From positions 186,001 through 250,000 of the forward strand of contig NZ_BSOA01000002.1 of assembly GCF_030160275.1 (NCBI RefSeq): 64,000 nucleotides of DNA, read 5' to 3'. The translations under genes were made by a program, and so were the position numbers. Origin of the DNA: Dyella flagellata. Lineage in GTDB: Bacteria > Pseudomonadota > Gammaproteobacteria > Xanthomonadales > Rhodanobacteraceae. Within the stretch, counting starts at the first letter, position 1. Each line of letters starts with the position of its first letter. The notes below the pieces were generated by a model. It did no database searches and was not told the origin of the DNA. It worked only from the letters and a program-made list of their open reading frames with translations. Of this stretch, positions 52,264 to 63,089 are shown one piece after another.

Positions 52264-52318
52264 GGGCGCGTGTCAAGGTAAAGCAAAACTAACCGAGACC
52301 CCCAAAGAACCCCGCACC
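52252..52318 (+). promoter_or_regulatory. Predicted antiterminator pairing
   Basis: GGTGCGGG (52252-52259), within the last leader codons, can pair with CCCGCACC (52311-52318), the left arm region of the terminator. A ribosome stalled on the Leu/Val codons would leave GGTGCGGG free to form this pairing and prevent the terminator; a ribosome that reaches the stop codon would cover it. Confidence 0.7.
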
Positions 52319-52339
52319 CACCAGGATGCGGGGTTTTTT
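52308..52339 (+). terminator. Attenuator terminator of the ilv-leu operon
   Basis: AACCCCGCA (52308-52316) and TGCGGGGTT (52327-52335) form a 9-bp stem with a 10-base loop and are followed by a T-run to 52339. It lies between the leader peptide and leuA, 34 bases before the leuA ATG, and would stop transcription when branched-chain amino acids are plentiful. Confidence 0.9.
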
Positions 52340-52373
52340 ATCGCCCTCGTCTGCACCGAAACGGAGCCAGGCC

Positions 52374-53981
52374 ATGACCTCTGCAACAGCGCAACCGAAC
52401 GACTCAGGTGAAAGTACGGACAGCGCCGAAGATCGCGTACGCATCTTCGACACGACCCTTCGCGACGGCGAACAGGCCCCCGGCTTTTCCATGGATAGGC
52501 GCGCAAAATTGTGCATGGCACAAGCGCTGGAAGCGCTAGGCGTGGACGTGCTGGAGGCCGGTTTTCCGCAAGCCTCGCCGGACGATTTTGCCGCCGTCGA
52601 GGAAATCGCGCGAAGTTTGCGCAACACCACCGTGTGCGCCCTGGCGCGATGTCAAACCGGCGATATCGACACCTCGGCACGCGCACTGGAGCGCGCTCAC
52701 CGATCACGCATTCACCTGTTTCTTTCCACCAGCCCGCTGCATCGCGAACACAAGCTCGGCATGAGCAAGCAGCAAGTGCTGGATACCGCGGTCGCTTCCA
52801 TCCTGCATGCGCGCAAATACTGCGCGGACATCGAATTCTCCGCCGAAGACGCGCTACGCACCGAGCCTGAATTCCTGGTCGAAGTCTTCAGCGCCGCCAT
52901 CGCCGCAGGCGCCACCACCGTCAACGTTCCCGACACCGTGGGCTACACCACGCCGGCCGAGATCTTCGATCTGTTCACCTACCTGCGCCAGCACATACGC
53001 GATGCGCACAAGGCGGTGTTTTCCTCCCATTGCCATGACGACCTGGGCATGGCCGTAGCCAACAGCCTGGCCGCCGTCAGTGGCGGCGCGCGCCAGGTGG
53101 AATGCACCATCAACGGCATCGGCGAACGCGCCGGCAACGCCGCGCTGGAAGAAATCGTGATGGCGCTGAAAGTGCGCGCACCGCGCTTCGGCCTGCACAC
53201 CCACATCGACACGCGCAAGCTGTTTCCCACTTCGCGCCTGCTGAGCCAGCTCACCGGCCAGACCGTTCAGCGCAACAAGGCGGTGGTAGGCGACAACGCC
53301 TTCGCCCATGAGTCGGGCATCCACCAGCACGGCATGCTCAAGCATCGCAACACCTACGAAATCATGCGCCCGGAAGACGTCGGCATTGCCGAAACCACGC
53401 TGGTGCTGGGCAAGCATTCGGGCCGTCATGCGTTGCGTCAGCGCCTGGAAACGTTGGGGCACAAGCTGGACGACGAAGCCATGGAGAACGTGTTCAAGCG
53501 CTTCAAGGCGCTGGCCGACCGCAAGCGCGAAATTCGCGACGAGGATCTGGAAGCGCTTGCCTTGGGTCAGGATCCGGATGCCACCGGCCCCTGGCATCTC
53601 ACCCAGCTCAACACCAGTTCACACCTGGGCGGCAGCGCCTCGGCCAGCGTGAAGCTGCGCCATGAAAACGGCCACGAAGTGGGCGAAGCCGCCATCGGCG
53701 ACGGCCCGGTCGACGCGGTGCTGCGCGCGATCGAACGCGCCACCGGTACCGACATGGTGCTGACGCGCTTTCAGGTACGCGCGATCAGCGAAGGCGGCGA
53801 CGCGCAAGGCCATGCACAGCTGGTCGCTCGCCATGCCAAGCGTGACTGGCACGGCAGCAGCGTCAGTACCGACATCATCGAAGCGACGGCGCATGCCGCG
53901 CTCGCCATCGTCAATCGCATCGAGCGGCAGGTCCGCGACGGCAGCGCCGATGCACTCGCACTCGAAGGAGCCACCGCATGA
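52374..53981 (+). CDS. leuA: 2-Isopropylmalate synthase
   Basis: Condenses acetyl-CoA with 2-oxoisovalerate, the first committed step to leucine. The 535-residue protein has [16 protein letters not shown], the metal-binding His pair in [13 protein letters not shown], and [18 protein letters not shown] of the catalytic domain. The C-terminal regulatory domain (allosteric leucine site) begins about residue 400 with [19 protein letters not shown] lies before the ATG at 52374. It overlaps ilvE by four bases. An in-frame upstream Met at 52326 is inside the terminator and was rejected. Confidence 0.97.
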   Translation: MTSATAQPNDSGESTDSAEDRVRIFDTTLRDGEQAPGFSMDRRAKLCMAQALEALGVDVLEAGFPQASPDDFAAVEEIARSLRNTTVCALARCQTGDIDTSARALERAHRSRIHLFLSTSPLHREHKLGMSKQQVLDTAVASILHARKYCADIEFSAEDALRTEPEFLVEVFSAAIAAGATTVNVPDTVGYTTPAEIFDLFTYLRQHIRDAHKAVFSSHCHDDLGMAVANSLAAVSGGARQVECTINGIGERAGNAALEEIVMALKVRAPRFGLHTHIDTRKLFPTSRLLSQLTGQTVQRNKAVVGDNAFAHESGIHQHGMLKHRNTYEIMRPEDVGIAETTLVLGKHSGRHALRQRLETLGHKLDDEAMENVFKRFKALADRKREIRDEDLEALALGQDPDATGPWHLTQLNTSSHLGGSASASVKLRHENGHEVGEAAIGDGPVDAVLRAIERATGTDMVLTRFQVRAISEGGDAQGHAQLVARHAKRDWHGSSVSTDIIEATAHAALAIVNRIERQVRDGSADALALEGATA

Positions 53982-54916
53982 GCACGCCTTTCCTCTGGCA
54001 TAACGGCCGCATCAAGCCCTGGGGCGAGGCCAATGTTCACGTCAGCACGCATGCACTGCACTACGGCTCATCCGTATTCGAGGGCGAGCGCGTGTATGCC
54101 ACGCCGGAAGGACCGGCCTATTTCCGCCTGGCCGAGCACACGCGTCGCCTGTTCGAATCGGCACGCGTGTACGAAATCGACATCGGCTACAGCGAAGACG
54201 AAATCAACGAAGCCTGCCTGGAAGTGATCCGCGCCAACCGGATGGCGTCAGCCTACGTACGACCGATCGTTTTTCGCGGCGCCGGCGGGCTCGGCGTTCT
54301 CCCCAGGGACGGTGCGCCCGTCGACGTCGCGATCCTGGCCTTGGAATGGGGTGCGTATCTTGGCGAAGCCGCCGAGCGCGGCGCGGATGTATGCGTGTCT
54401 TCATGGAATCGCGCGGCGCCCAACACCTTCCCCACCTGGGCGAAGGCCGGCGGCAACTACCTCAGCAGTCAGCTGATCGGCCTGGAAGCGCGCCGTGGCG
54501 GCTTCGACGAAGGCATTGCGCTGGGCTACAACGGCCTGCTGAGCGAAGGCGCCGGCGAAAACCTGTTCCTGGTCAAGCGCGGCAAGCTGCTTACGCCGCC
54601 TTCGAGCGCCGGCATCCTGGCCGGCATCACGCGCGACTCGGTAATCACGTTGGCCAATGACATGGGTTATGTCGTGGAAGAACGCGACCTGCCGCGCGAA
54701 GCCCTGTACACCGCCGACGAAATCTTCATGACCGGCACCGCCGCCGAGATCACCCCGGTGCGTTCAGTGGATCGCAAGCAGGTCGGCAAGGGCATGCCAG
54801 GCCCGATCACGCGCGCGCTGCGCGACGCCTTTTTCGGCCTGTTCGATGGTCGCACGCAAGACCGTTACGGCTGGCTGACCCACGTTGAAACCACCACCGC
54901 AAAGGAGGCGGCATGA
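53978..54916 (+). CDS. ilvE: Branched-chain amino-acid aminotransferase
   Basis: A fold-type IV PLP enzyme catalysing the last step of Ile, Leu and Val synthesis (and the first of their breakdown). The 312-residue protein has [20 protein letters not shown], the PLP Lys in [14 protein letters not shown] (Lys156), and [15 protein letters not shown], plus [14 protein letters not shown] for phosphate binding. It overlaps leuA and leuC by four bases each, so translation is coupled. Confidence 0.96.
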   Translation: MSTPFLWHNGRIKPWGEANVHVSTHALHYGSSVFEGERVYATPEGPAYFRLAEHTRRLFESARVYEIDIGYSEDEINEACLEVIRANRMASAYVRPIVFRGAGGLGVLPRDGAPVDVAILALEWGAYLGEAAERGADVCVSSWNRAAPNTFPTWAKAGGNYLSSQLIGLEARRGGFDEGIALGYNGLLSEGAGENLFLVKRGKLLTPPSSAGILAGITRDSVITLANDMGYVVEERDLPREALYTADEIFMTGTAAEITPVRSVDRKQVGKGMPGPITRALRDAFFGLFDGRTQDRYGWLTHVETTTAKEAA

Positions 54917-56325
54917 GCGCCCGCACACTATTTGAAAAGATCTGGGATGCTCACGTCGTAGCGCCCGAAAGCGCCGACACGCCGGCCGTTTTGTACGTCG
55001 ACCTGCATCTGGTGCACGAAGTCACTTCACCACAGGCTTTCAGTGAACTGCGTTCGCGCGGTTTGAAACTGCGCCGCCCCGATCGCACGCTGGCGACGCT
55101 GGATCACTCCACGCCCACCTTGCCACCAGCCGCGAACGGTGAACGCCCGTATGCGAACGCCGAAGCGAAGGCGCAGGTAGCCCAACTGGAAGCCAATTGC
55201 CGCGAATTTGGCGTGCAGCTGTACGGCTGGGACAGCAGCGATCGCGGCATCGTGCACGTGATCGGCCCTGAACTGGGAGCCACCCAGCCGGGCATGACCA
55301 TCGTGTGCGGCGACAGCCATACCTCCACCCACGGCGCATTCGGCGCGCTCGCATTCGGCATCGGCACCACTGAAGTCGGCCACGTGATGGCCACGCAATG
55401 CCTGCTGCAACGCAAGCCGAAAACCTTCGCCATCCATGTCGATGGCCAATTGCCGCGCGGCGTCGGCGCGAAGGACTTGATCCTGCACATCATTGGCGAG
55501 ATCGGCGTCGATGGCGGCACCGGCTACGTGCTTGAGTATCGCGGCGAAGCGGTCGAAGCGCTGTCGATGGAAGAACGCATGACGGTGTGCAACATGTCCA
55601 TCGAAGCCGGCGCACGCGCCGGATTGATCGCCGCGGACGAAACCACCTTCGCCTGGCTGAAAGGCCGCCCGCGCGCCCCGCAGGGTGCAGCATGGGACGC
55701 GGCCGTGCAGCGCTGGCGCGAGCTGCGCAGCGACGAAGGTGCGCAATACGACCGCGAAGTGCGCATCGACGCCAGCCGCATCCGCCCCACCGTCACCTAC
55801 GGCACCCACCCCGGCATGGCGATAGCGATGGACCAGCCGGTCCCGGCAGCGCGCAACGCGGTGGAACAGCGTGCGCTCGATTACATGCAGGCCAAGGCGA
55901 ACCAGCCCATGCAGGGCACCGCCGTGGACGTGGTGTTCATCGGCAGCTGTACCAACTCGCGCCTGTCGGACCTGCGCGAAGCCGCCAGCGTAATGCGTGG
56001 CCGCCGCGTCGCTGATGGCGTCCGCGTACTGGTCGTTCCCGGCTCCGAAGCCGTGCGTCGTGACGCAGAGAAGGAAGGCCTGCACGAAGTGTTTCTCGCC
56101 GCCGGCGCGGAATGGCGCATCCCGGGCTGCTCGATGTGCATCGCGATGAACGGCGACCTGGCGCAACCGGGGCAGCTGGTGGTGAGCACGTCCAACCGCA
56201 ATTTCGAGGGCCGCCAGGGCAAGGGCGCACGCACCGTGCTGGCCAGCCCGGCAACCGCCGCCGCGTCCGCCATTGCCGGTGCGATCGCCGATCCACGCGA
56301 ATACCTGACGGAGGTGGCTGCATGA
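54913..56325 (+). CDS. leuC: 3-Isopropylmalate dehydratase large subunit
   Basis: Isomerises 2- to 3-isopropylmalate with LeuD, using a [4Fe-4S] cluster. The 470-residue protein has [37 protein letters not shown], and [13 protein letters not shown], whose Cys residues hold the cluster. The first Met begins [16 protein letters not shown] as in the family. It overlaps ilvE and leuD by four bases. Confidence 0.97.
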   Translation: MSARTLFEKIWDAHVVAPESADTPAVLYVDLHLVHEVTSPQAFSELRSRGLKLRRPDRTLATLDHSTPTLPPAANGERPYANAEAKAQVAQLEANCREFGVQLYGWDSSDRGIVHVIGPELGATQPGMTIVCGDSHTSTHGAFGALAFGIGTTEVGHVMATQCLLQRKPKTFAIHVDGQLPRGVGAKDLILHIIGEIGVDGGTGYVLEYRGEAVEALSMEERMTVCNMSIEAGARAGLIAADETTFAWLKGRPRAPQGAAWDAAVQRWRELRSDEGAQYDREVRIDASRIRPTVTYGTHPGMAIAMDQPVPAARNAVEQRALDYMQAKANQPMQGTAVDVVFIGSCTNSRLSDLREAASVMRGRRVADGVRVLVVPGSEAVRRDAEKEGLHEVFLAAGAEWRIPGCSMCIAMNGDLAQPGQLVVSTSNRNFEGRQGKGARTVLASPATAAASAIAGAIADPREYLTEVAA

Positions 56326-56906
56326 AGCCGGTAACCCGCATCCACTCGCGCACCGCTGTGCTGTTGGACGAAAACATCGACACTGACCGCGTCATTCCGG
56401 CGCGTTTCCTCACCACCACCGAGCGCGCCGGCCTGGGCAAGTTCTGCTTCAACGACTGGCGTTACCGCCAGGACGGCAGCGACAACCCGGATTTTCCGCT
56501 CAACCAGCCCGAAGCACGCGGCTGCTCGATCCTGGTCGCCGGCCGCAACTTCGGCTGCGGTTCCTCGCGCGAACACGCACCTTGGGCGCTGCTGGATTAC
56601 GGCATCCAGGCGGTGCTGTGCAGCGAGATCGCCGACATCTTCCGCGGCAACGCGCTGAAGAACGGCCTGCTCGCCATTGTGTTGGACGAGGCCGAGCACC
56701 GCTGGCTGCTGCGCAATCCCGGCGTTGAGCTTTCGATCGACGTGCGCGAGCAGGCGATCGAACTGCCCGATGGCGGGCGCATCCGCTTCCAGCTCGAACC
56801 CTTCGCACGGCATTGCCTGCTCAACGGCGTCGACCAGCTCGGCTTCCTGCTGCAGCACAACGACGCAATCACTCAATACGAACATCATCAGGAGAAGGCG
56901 GCATGA
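56322..56906 (+). CDS. leuD: 3-Isopropylmalate dehydratase small subunit
   Basis: The 194-residue swivelling subunit that completes the LeuCD enzyme. It has the [17 protein letters not shown]-terminus and the signature [20 protein letters not shown], which helps bind the substrate. ATG 56322 overlaps the leuC stop by four bases and is the family-typical start; the reading frame is open further upstream but inside leuC. It overlaps leuB by four bases. Confidence 0.97.
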   Translation: MKPVTRIHSRTAVLLDENIDTDRVIPARFLTTTERAGLGKFCFNDWRYRQDGSDNPDFPLNQPEARGCSILVAGRNFGCGSSREHAPWALLDYGIQAVLCSEIADIFRGNALKNGLLAIVLDEAEHRWLLRNPGVELSIDVREQAIELPDGGRIRFQLEPFARHCLLNGVDQLGFLLQHNDAITQYEHHQEKAA

Positions 56907-57994
56907 AGGCGCGCATCGTTACCCTGCCCGGCGACGGCGTAGGTCCGGAAGTTCTCGACGCGGCGGTCGCCGTACTTGAAGCCGTTGCCGAACGCAGCGG
57001 CCACAGCTTCGAATTCGAATCCCATCTGATTGGCGGCTGCGCCATCGACGCCACCGGTGAGCCCTTGCCGGCCGCCACGCTGGAAGCCTGCAAAAAGGCT
57101 GACGCCGTGCTGTTGGGCGCCGTGGGTGGGCCGAAGTGGTCCGACCCGCAAGCGAAGGTTCGCCCCGAGCAGGGCCTGCTCGCCATTCGCGCCGCGCTGG
57201 GCGTGTACGCCAACCTGCGTCCACTGCAGGTCCATCCGGCACTGGCTTCGCTATCGCCGCTGAAGAACGAAAAACTGAAGCACGTCGACGTACTGTTCGT
57301 GCGTGAACTGACTGGCGGTGCGTATTTCGGCGCGAAGACGCGCACCACCGATACCGCCACCGACGAATGCAAATACACCGTAGCGGAAGTCGAGCGCGTT
57401 ACGCGCCGGGCTTTCGCGCTGGCCCGCGAACGCCGCCAACATGTCACTTCGGTGGACAAGGCCAACGTGCTGGAAACCTCGCGCCTGTGGCGCAGTACGG
57501 TGACGCGCATCGCCACCGAGTACCCGGATGTAAAGCTGGAACACCAATTGGTCGATTCGATGGCGATGCTGCTGCTGACGCAACCGGCGCGCTATGACGT
57601 GATCGTCACCGAAAACCTGTTCGGCGACATTCTCACCGATGAAGCCGCGGCGCTGGCCGGCTCATTGGGCCTGTTGCCGTCCGCATCGCTAGGTGAAGGC
57701 ACGGTCGGCTTGTACGAGCCGATCCACGGCTCGGCACCGGATATCGCCGGCCAGGGCGTCGCCAATCCGCTGGGCGCGATCCTTTCCGCTGCAATGTTGC
57801 TGCGCCATTCGCTCGACCTGGACGTGGAAGCCACCACCATCGAAGCGGCGGTCAGCCATGTGCTGAGCAACGGTCCGCACAGCCGCGATATCGGCGGCAA
57901 AGCCGGCACCGCCGCGATCCGCGACGCCGTCATTGCCGCCTTGGACGACGTTGCCACGCCCGCTTTTCTGAGCGGCCTGCGTGCTTGCGGTTGA
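56903..57994 (+). CDS. leuB: 3-Isopropylmalate dehydrogenase
   Basis: Oxidatively decarboxylates 3-isopropylmalate with NAD+. The 363-residue protein has [20 protein letters not shown], the substrate loop [44 protein letters not shown] and the C-terminal [20 protein letters not shown]. It overlaps leuD by four bases and is followed 11 bases later by ilvD. Confidence 0.97.
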   Translation: MKARIVTLPGDGVGPEVLDAAVAVLEAVAERSGHSFEFESHLIGGCAIDATGEPLPAATLEACKKADAVLLGAVGGPKWSDPQAKVRPEQGLLAIRAALGVYANLRPLQVHPALASLSPLKNEKLKHVDVLFVRELTGGAYFGAKTRTTDTATDECKYTVAEVERVTRRAFALARERRQHVTSVDKANVLETSRLWRSTVTRIATEYPDVKLEHQLVDSMAMLLLTQPARYDVIVTENLFGDILTDEAAALAGSLGLLPSASLGEGTVGLYEPIHGSAPDIAGQGVANPLGAILSAAMLLRHSLDLDVEATTIEAAVSHVLSNGPHSRDIGGKAGTAAIRDAVIAALDDVATPAFLSGLRACG

Positions 57995-58005
57995 GCGAGG
58001 ACCCG

Positions 58006-59709
58006 ATGCGTAGCGATCTGATCAAATCTGGCCCCGACCGCGCTCCGGCGCGCGCGATGCTGCGCGCCACCGGCTTGCAGGACGGGGACATCACCAAGCC
58101 ACTAGTAGCGGTGGTGCACACCTGGTCCAACGTCAGCCCGTGCAACCTCAACCTGCGCGAACTGGCCGAACATGTTTCGGCCGGCATTCGCGCCGCGGGC
58201 GGCACACCGATCGAATTCAACACCATTGCGGTCACCGATGGCATTGCCATGGGTACGCCCGGCATGCGTGCTTCGCTGATCAGCCGCGAGGTGATCACCG
58301 ATTCGATCGAGCTGGCCGTCGATGGCCACTGCCTCGACGCGATGGTGGTGCTATGCGGTTGCGACAAGACCATCCCGGCTGCGGCCATGGCGATGGCGCG
58401 TCTGAATATTCCTGCCGTTGCGCTGTACGGCGGCAGCATCGCGCACGGCAACCACCATGACCATCCGATCACCATCCAGCAGGTTTTTGAGGCGGTCGGC
58501 GCGCATGGCGCCGGCAAGATCGACGATGCCGAACTGACCGCGGTTGAAAAAGACGCCTGCCCGGGTGCCGGCGCCTGCGGTGGCCAGTTCACCGCTAACA
58601 CCATGGCGATGGTGCTGCAGACGTTGGGCTTGTCGCCGATGGGCTTCAACGATATTCCCGCCACGCACCCGGCAAAACAGCACGCCGCCTTCCGTTGTGG
58701 CGAATTGGTGATGGATTGCCTGCGTGAACAACGTAGGCCGCTCGACATCCTGAGCCAGACGGCGTTCCGTAATGCCGCACGTATGGTGGCCGCCACAGCA
58801 GGCTCCACCAATGCCGTGCTGCATCTGCTGGCCATCTCTTCTGAGGCTGGCGTGCCGTGGACGATCGAGGATTTCGAACCCGCCTCCGTGCACACACCGG
58901 TGATCGCCGACCTGATGCCCGGTGGCCGTTACACCGCGGTGGAATTGTTCGGCGCCGGCGGCAGCGCACGCGTCGCGCAGGAACTGATTGCCGCGAACAT
59001 GCTCGAAGACAGCCCCACCGTCACCGGCCGCAGCCTGTTCGAGGAATGTGCCGCGGCACCGCGCGCCGAACAGCAAGACGTCGTGCACCCGGTAAGCCAA
59101 CCACTGAAACCGCGCGGCGGCTATTCGATCCTGTACGGCAATCTGGCGCCGGAAGGCTGCATCCTGAAACTGGCCGGCAAGGGCGCCACGCATTTCGAAG
59201 GGCGCGCGCGCGTGTTCGAAAGCGAGGAGCAGGCTTTTGCCGCCGTGCAGGCCGGCAAGATCGAAACGGGTGACGTGATCGTGATCCGCAACGAAGGCCC
59301 GGCCGGCGGCCCCGGTATGCGCGAGATGCTGGGCGTCACTGCCGCACTGATTGGCCGTGGCCTGGGCAACGACGTCGCGCTGATCACCGATGGCCGCTTC
59401 TCCGGCGCCACGCACGGTTTCATGGTGGGCCACATCGCACCGGAAGCCGCACGCGGTGGCCCGATCGCCCTGCTGCATGAAGGCGATCGCATCGTGATCG
59501 ACGCGCAGTCGCGCACGATCTCCACCGATGCCGATCTCGCCACGCGCCGCGCCGGCTGGCAACCGCCGGCACCGAAGGTCACGCGCGGCGCGCTCGCCAA
59601 ATACGCACAACTGGTGGGCTCGGCCTCTCAAGGCGCCACCACGCAACCCTCCACCCGTTCATCCAAGCAAGCCACCACCTCCCATTCCGAAGCAGGAGTC
59701 ACCGCATGA
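58006..59709 (+). CDS. ilvD: Dihydroxy-acid dehydratase
   Basis: An Fe-S enzyme dehydrating dihydroxy acids to the keto-acid precursors of Ile and Val. The 567-residue protein has the Fe-S ligands in [13 protein letters not shown] and [13 protein letters not shown], then [10 protein letters not shown] and the C-terminal [20 protein letters not shown] and [20 protein letters not shown]. The start at 58006 is the first Met of the family N-terminus [25 protein letters not shown] precedes it. It overlaps ilvC by four bases. Confidence 0.97.
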   Translation: MRSDLIKSGPDRAPARAMLRATGLQDGDITKPLVAVVHTWSNVSPCNLNLRELAEHVSAGIRAAGGTPIEFNTIAVTDGIAMGTPGMRASLISREVITDSIELAVDGHCLDAMVVLCGCDKTIPAAAMAMARLNIPAVALYGGSIAHGNHHDHPITIQQVFEAVGAHGAGKIDDAELTAVEKDACPGAGACGGQFTANTMAMVLQTLGLSPMGFNDIPATHPAKQHAAFRCGELVMDCLREQRRPLDILSQTAFRNAARMVAATAGSTNAVLHLLAISSEAGVPWTIEDFEPASVHTPVIADLMPGGRYTAVELFGAGGSARVAQELIAANMLEDSPTVTGRSLFEECAAAPRAEQQDVVHPVSQPLKPRGGYSILYGNLAPEGCILKLAGKGATHFEGRARVFESEEQAFAAVQAGKIETGDVIVIRNEGPAGGPGMREMLGVTAALIGRGLGNDVALITDGRFSGATHGFMVGHIAPEAARGGPIALLHEGDRIVIDAQSRTISTDADLATRRAGWQPPAPKVTRGALAKYAQLVGSASQGATTQPSTRSSKQATTSHSEAGVTA

Positions 59710-60722
59710 GCACCACCGCCACCACCGAAACGCTCGCCAAGGCGCGCATCGCCGTTCTTGGCTACGGCAGCCAGGGCCGCGCCCACGCGCTCAACCTGAA
59801 GGACTCCGGCCTGGATGTCGTCGTCGGCCTGCGCCCGAACGGCCCCACCTGGCACAAGGCGGTTGCCGATGGCTTCCATGTAGTTGAACCGGCCGAAGCG
59901 GTGCGCGATGCCGACCTGGTCGCGGTGCTCACGCCGGACATGGTGCAGCCCGCGCTGTACCAGCAGTCGATCGAGCCGAACATCAAGCCCGGTGCCGCGC
60001 TGCTGTTCGCGCACGGCTTGAACGTGCACTTCAAGATGATCGAGCCGCGCACCGACATCGACGTGGTACTGGTCGCACCGAAGGGTCCGGGCGCACTGGT
60101 GCGCACCGAGTACGAACGCGGACGCGGCGTGCCCTGTATCTACGCCGTGCATCAGGATGTGAGCGGTCACGCTGAAGAAAAGGCCACCGCCTACGCCGCG
60201 GGCCTGGGCGGTGCTCGCGCGATGCTGATCAAGACCGACTTCAAGGAAGAAACCGAAACGGATCTCTTCGGCGAGCAGGCCGTGCTGTGCGGTGGCGCCA
60301 GCGAGCTGGTGATGAAGGGCTTCGAAACGCTGGTCGAAGCCGGCTATCAACCCGAGATTGCCTACTACGAAGTGCTGCATGAGCTGAAGCTGATCGTCGA
60401 CCTGTTCTACGAAGGCGGCATCACCAAGATGCTGGAGTTCGTCTCCGAAACCGCGCAATACGGCGACTACGTCAGCGGCCCGCGTGTCATCGACGCCGGT
60501 ACCAAGGAGCGCATGAAGGCAGTGCTGAAGGACATCCAAGACGGCACCTTCACGCGCAACTGGGTCGCCGAATACCAGGCCGGCCTGCCGAACTACAAGA
60601 AGTTCAAGCAGGCCGACCTGGAGCATCCGATCGAACAGGTCGGCGCCAAGCTGCGCGCGCGCATGGCGTGGCTGCAGAGCGGCGCCAAGAGTGGCCAACC
60701 GGCGCTGAAAAAGGTGGGTTAA
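59706..60722 (+). CDS. ilvC: Ketol-acid reductoisomerase (class I)
   Basis: Isomerises and reduces acetolactate and acetohydroxybutyrate with NADPH and Mg2+. The 338-residue length is that of the short class I form. It begins with [20 protein letters not shown] (Rossmann, about 15-34), and the C-terminal knotted domain contains [20 protein letters not shown] and [13 protein letters not shown]. It overlaps ilvD by four bases. The downstream hairpin (60725-60778) begins within four bases of the stop. Confidence 0.97.
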   Translation: MSTTATTETLAKARIAVLGYGSQGRAHALNLKDSGLDVVVGLRPNGPTWHKAVADGFHVVEPAEAVRDADLVAVLTPDMVQPALYQQSIEPNIKPGAALLFAHGLNVHFKMIEPRTDIDVVLVAPKGPGALVRTEYERGRGVPCIYAVHQDVSGHAEEKATAYAAGLGGARAMLIKTDFKEETETDLFGEQAVLCGGASELVMKGFETLVEAGYQPEIAYYEVLHELKLIVDLFYEGGITKMLEFVSETAQYGDYVSGPRVIDAGTKERMKAVLKDIQDGTFTRNWVAEYQAGLPNYKKFKQADLEHPIEQVGAKLRARMAWLQSGAKSGQPALKKVG

Positions 60723-60724
60723 AC

Positions 60725-60778
60725 ACCATGCGGCGCTCACTTCGCTCCCCCTGCCTCCGGCGGTGAGCGCCGCATGGT
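60725..60778 (+). repeat. Perfect 16-bp hairpin between ilvC and the VOC gene
   Basis: ACCATGCGGCGCTCAC (60725-60740) and GTGAGCGCCGCATGGT (60763-60778) are perfectly complementary, with a 22-base loop. The right arm is followed by a pyrimidine-rich TCCTTTC rather than a clean T-run. It could be a partial terminator or an mRNA-stabilising structure that lowers expression of the distal genes relative to ilvC. Confidence 0.8.
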
Positions 60779-60797
60779 TCCTTTCAGGAATGCATCT

Positions 60798-61112
60798 ATG
60801 AAACGTTTCCACATTGCCCTGGCAGTTGGCGATCTCGGCGCTTCCATCGCCGACTACAGCGTGCGCCTGGGTCGGCAGCCAGCCGTCGTGGTCGAGGGCA
60901 AGTACGCGATGTGGCGCACGGAGTTGCTGAATTTCTCGATCAACCAGAACGCCGAGCGCGCCGGCCAGCTGCGGCATATCGGCTTCGAGGACGACAGCGC
61001 GAAGGATTTCACCAGCACAGCAGATGTGAACGGCATCGAGTGGGAACTCTTTTCCTCGCACGCGCAAGACGAGCGCATCGTTCAGATGTACGGCGTGCCG
61101 GTCCGGACTTGA
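60798..61112 (+). CDS. Small VOC-superfamily (glyoxalase-like) protein
   Basis: A 104-residue protein with RFHIALAVGDLGASIADYSV at the N-terminus and LRHIGFEDDSAKDFTS in the middle, the alpha-beta-beta-beta pattern of one vicinal-oxygen-chelate module. The usual metal triad is not clearly complete (His4-type and Glu near WELFSS). Function unknown. Its location inside the branched-chain operon, with AGGAA before the ATG, suggests it acts on a pathway metabolite or is a bystander. It lies between the hairpin and ilvG. Confidence 0.72.
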   Translation: MKRFHIALAVGDLGASIADYSVRLGRQPAVVVEGKYAMWRTELLNFSINQNAERAGQLRHIGFEDDSAKDFTSTADVNGIEWELFSSHAQDERIVQMYGVPVRT

Positions 61113-61175
61113 TCGGCACGCTGCCCCGCCATTGTTTCGTTTACCACACGCTTCCAACATCACCAAGGGATCGAC

Positions 61176-63050
61176 GTGAACATGCCATTGCGCAAACCCC
61201 CATCCATCGCCGAGGCCGAACCGGCCATCGCGCGCCATCCGCTGGCAGGTCTTGCCATGAGCGGTGCGGATGTCGTCGTACGAGTGCTGGCGGATGAAGG
61301 CGTGGACGTACTGTTCGGTTATTCCGGCGGCGCGATCCTGCCGGTTTACGACGCGGTGTTCCGTCACAACGCGGAACACCCCAAGCCCGATGGCAGCGAA
61401 CCGATGCCGCTGATCGTGCCGGCCAACGAACAAGGTGCCGGCTTCATGGCATCGGGTTATGCGCGCGCGTCGGGCAAGGTAGGCGTAGCCATCGTTACTT
61501 CCGGTCCGGGCGCCACCAACATGGTGACGCCGGTGCGCGATTCCATGGCCGATTCAATTCCGATGGTGGTGGTCTGTGGGCAGGTAGCCACGCAGGCGAT
61601 CGGCAGCGATGCCTTCCAGGAGGCTCCGATCAGCAACATCATGAGCGCCTGCGCCAAGCACGTGTTTCTGGTGACCGAAGCCGAGCGCCTGGAAGCCACG
61701 CTGCGCACCGCGTTCGCCATCGCGCGCAGCGGGCGGCCCGGCCCGGTGGTGGTGGATGTGCCCAAAGACATCCAGAACGCGACGGTTGTGTTCGACGGCA
61801 AGGAGGAACTACCTCTTCCCGGCTACCGCGCACGCTTGCGCGCGGTGGAGCAGGCCACGCTGAGCGATGCCGACTGTGCCGCTTTTTTCCAGGCACTACG
61901 CCAGGCCAAGCGCCCACTGATCTATGCCGGCGGTGGCGTCATCGCCAGTGGCGCGGCAGCGTTGTTGCGCGAGTTTGCCGAGACCTTCGGCCTGCCGGTC
62001 ACCACCACCTTGATGGGCATCGGCGGCTTCGACACCACCCATCCGCTGGCGCTACACATGCTGGGCATGCACGGCACCGCCTATGCCAATTACGCGGTGG
62101 AGGATTGCGATTTCCTGTTCGCGCTGGGCGCGCGCTTCGATGACCGGGTCGCCAGTGTGCCGTCCCAATTCGCACCGAAAGCCAGATTCATCGCGCATGT
62201 CGACATCGATCCGGCCGAGATCAACAAGGTGAAGCACGCCGACTGGCATCATGTCGGCCCGCTGGACCGTGCACTGCAACGCCTTACGCAATACGGCAAG
62301 GCTCACGGCGACCAGCCGGCGCTGGCCGATTGGCATGCGCATGTCGCCGCCTTGAAACGCAGGCACGCGATGAACTACGACCGCGACAGCAACTTGATCC
62401 AGCCCTACGCCGTCTTGGAAGAGATCAACCGCCACACGCAGGGCCGCGCCATCATCAGCACCGGCGTGGGCCAGCACCAGATGTGGGCGGCGCAATACCT
62501 GGATTTCCGCGCGCCGCGGCATTGGCTTACCTCCGGCTCGATGGGCACGATGGGCTTCGGCCTGCCCGCCGCGGTTGGCGCCCAGTTCGCGCAGCGCGAC
62601 GCGCTGGTGATCGACATCGACGGCGATGCCAGCATCCGCATGAACCTGGGCGAGCTGGAAACCGTCACCACCTACGGCCTGCCGGTCAAGATCGTGGTGT
62701 TGAACAATGTTGGCGACGGCATGGTGCGCCAGTGGCAGAAGCTGTTCTTCAAGGCCCGCTTCGCCTCCTCCGACAAGAGCTTGCATCGCAAGGATTTCGT
62801 GCGTGCCGCCGAAGCCGACGGTTTCGGCTGGGCACGCCGCCTGGAGCGCCCTGAGGACCTGGCCGCCACCATCGCCGAGTTCCTTGCTTTCGACGGTCCG
62901 GCCTTCCTGGAAGTGATGATCGACCCGGATGCCGGTGTGTATCCGATGGTCGGTCCCGGTGCTAACTACTCGCAGATGATCACCGGCGACTTCATTCCAG
63001 CCCGCACGGTGGCGCAAACCGGCGAAGCGGCTGCCGCCGACGCCTTCTGA
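61176..63050 (+). CDS. ilvG: Acetolactate synthase, large subunit
   Basis: A ThDP, FAD and Mg2+ enzyme condensing pyruvate with pyruvate or 2-oxobutyrate. The 624-residue protein has a 30-residue N-terminal extension, then GYSGGAILPVYDAVF and VPANEQGAGFMASG with the catalytic Glu, GPGATNMVTPVRDSMADSIP, and the C-terminal ThDP motif IDIDGDASIRMN with RQWQKLFF. GTG 61176 lies five bases after AAGGGA; ATG 61182 is the alternative. Named ilvG because its partner is an IlvM-length subunit. Confidence 0.93.
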   Translation: MNMPLRKPPSIAEAEPAIARHPLAGLAMSGADVVVRVLADEGVDVLFGYSGGAILPVYDAVFRHNAEHPKPDGSEPMPLIVPANEQGAGFMASGYARASGKVGVAIVTSGPGATNMVTPVRDSMADSIPMVVVCGQVATQAIGSDAFQEAPISNIMSACAKHVFLVTEAERLEATLRTAFAIARSGRPGPVVVDVPKDIQNATVVFDGKEELPLPGYRARLRAVEQATLSDADCAAFFQALRQAKRPLIYAGGGVIASGAAALLREFAETFGLPVTTTLMGIGGFDTTHPLALHMLGMHGTAYANYAVEDCDFLFALGARFDDRVASVPSQFAPKARFIAHVDIDPAEINKVKHADWHHVGPLDRALQRLTQYGKAHGDQPALADWHAHVAALKRRHAMNYDRDSNLIQPYAVLEEINRHTQGRAIISTGVGQHQMWAAQYLDFRAPRHWLTSGSMGTMGFGLPAAVGAQFAQRDALVIDIDGDASIRMNLGELETVTTYGLPVKIVVLNNVGDGMVRQWQKLFFKARFASSDKSLHRKDFVRAAEADGFGWARRLERPEDLAATIAEFLAFDGPAFLEVMIDPDAGVYPMVGPGANYSQMITGDFIPARTVAQTGEAAAADAF

Positions 63051-63089
63051 ACCACCCACGCTCAAGACACGTCACACGGGAACAGGCTC

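Noticed and set aside
59628-61433. A 601-residue minus-strand reading frame across ilvC, the VOC gene and ilvG
   Set aside because: It is a shadow of three well-supported genes on the other strand. Its composition (many His, Arg, Val, Asp) is the usual product of high-GC antisense frames.
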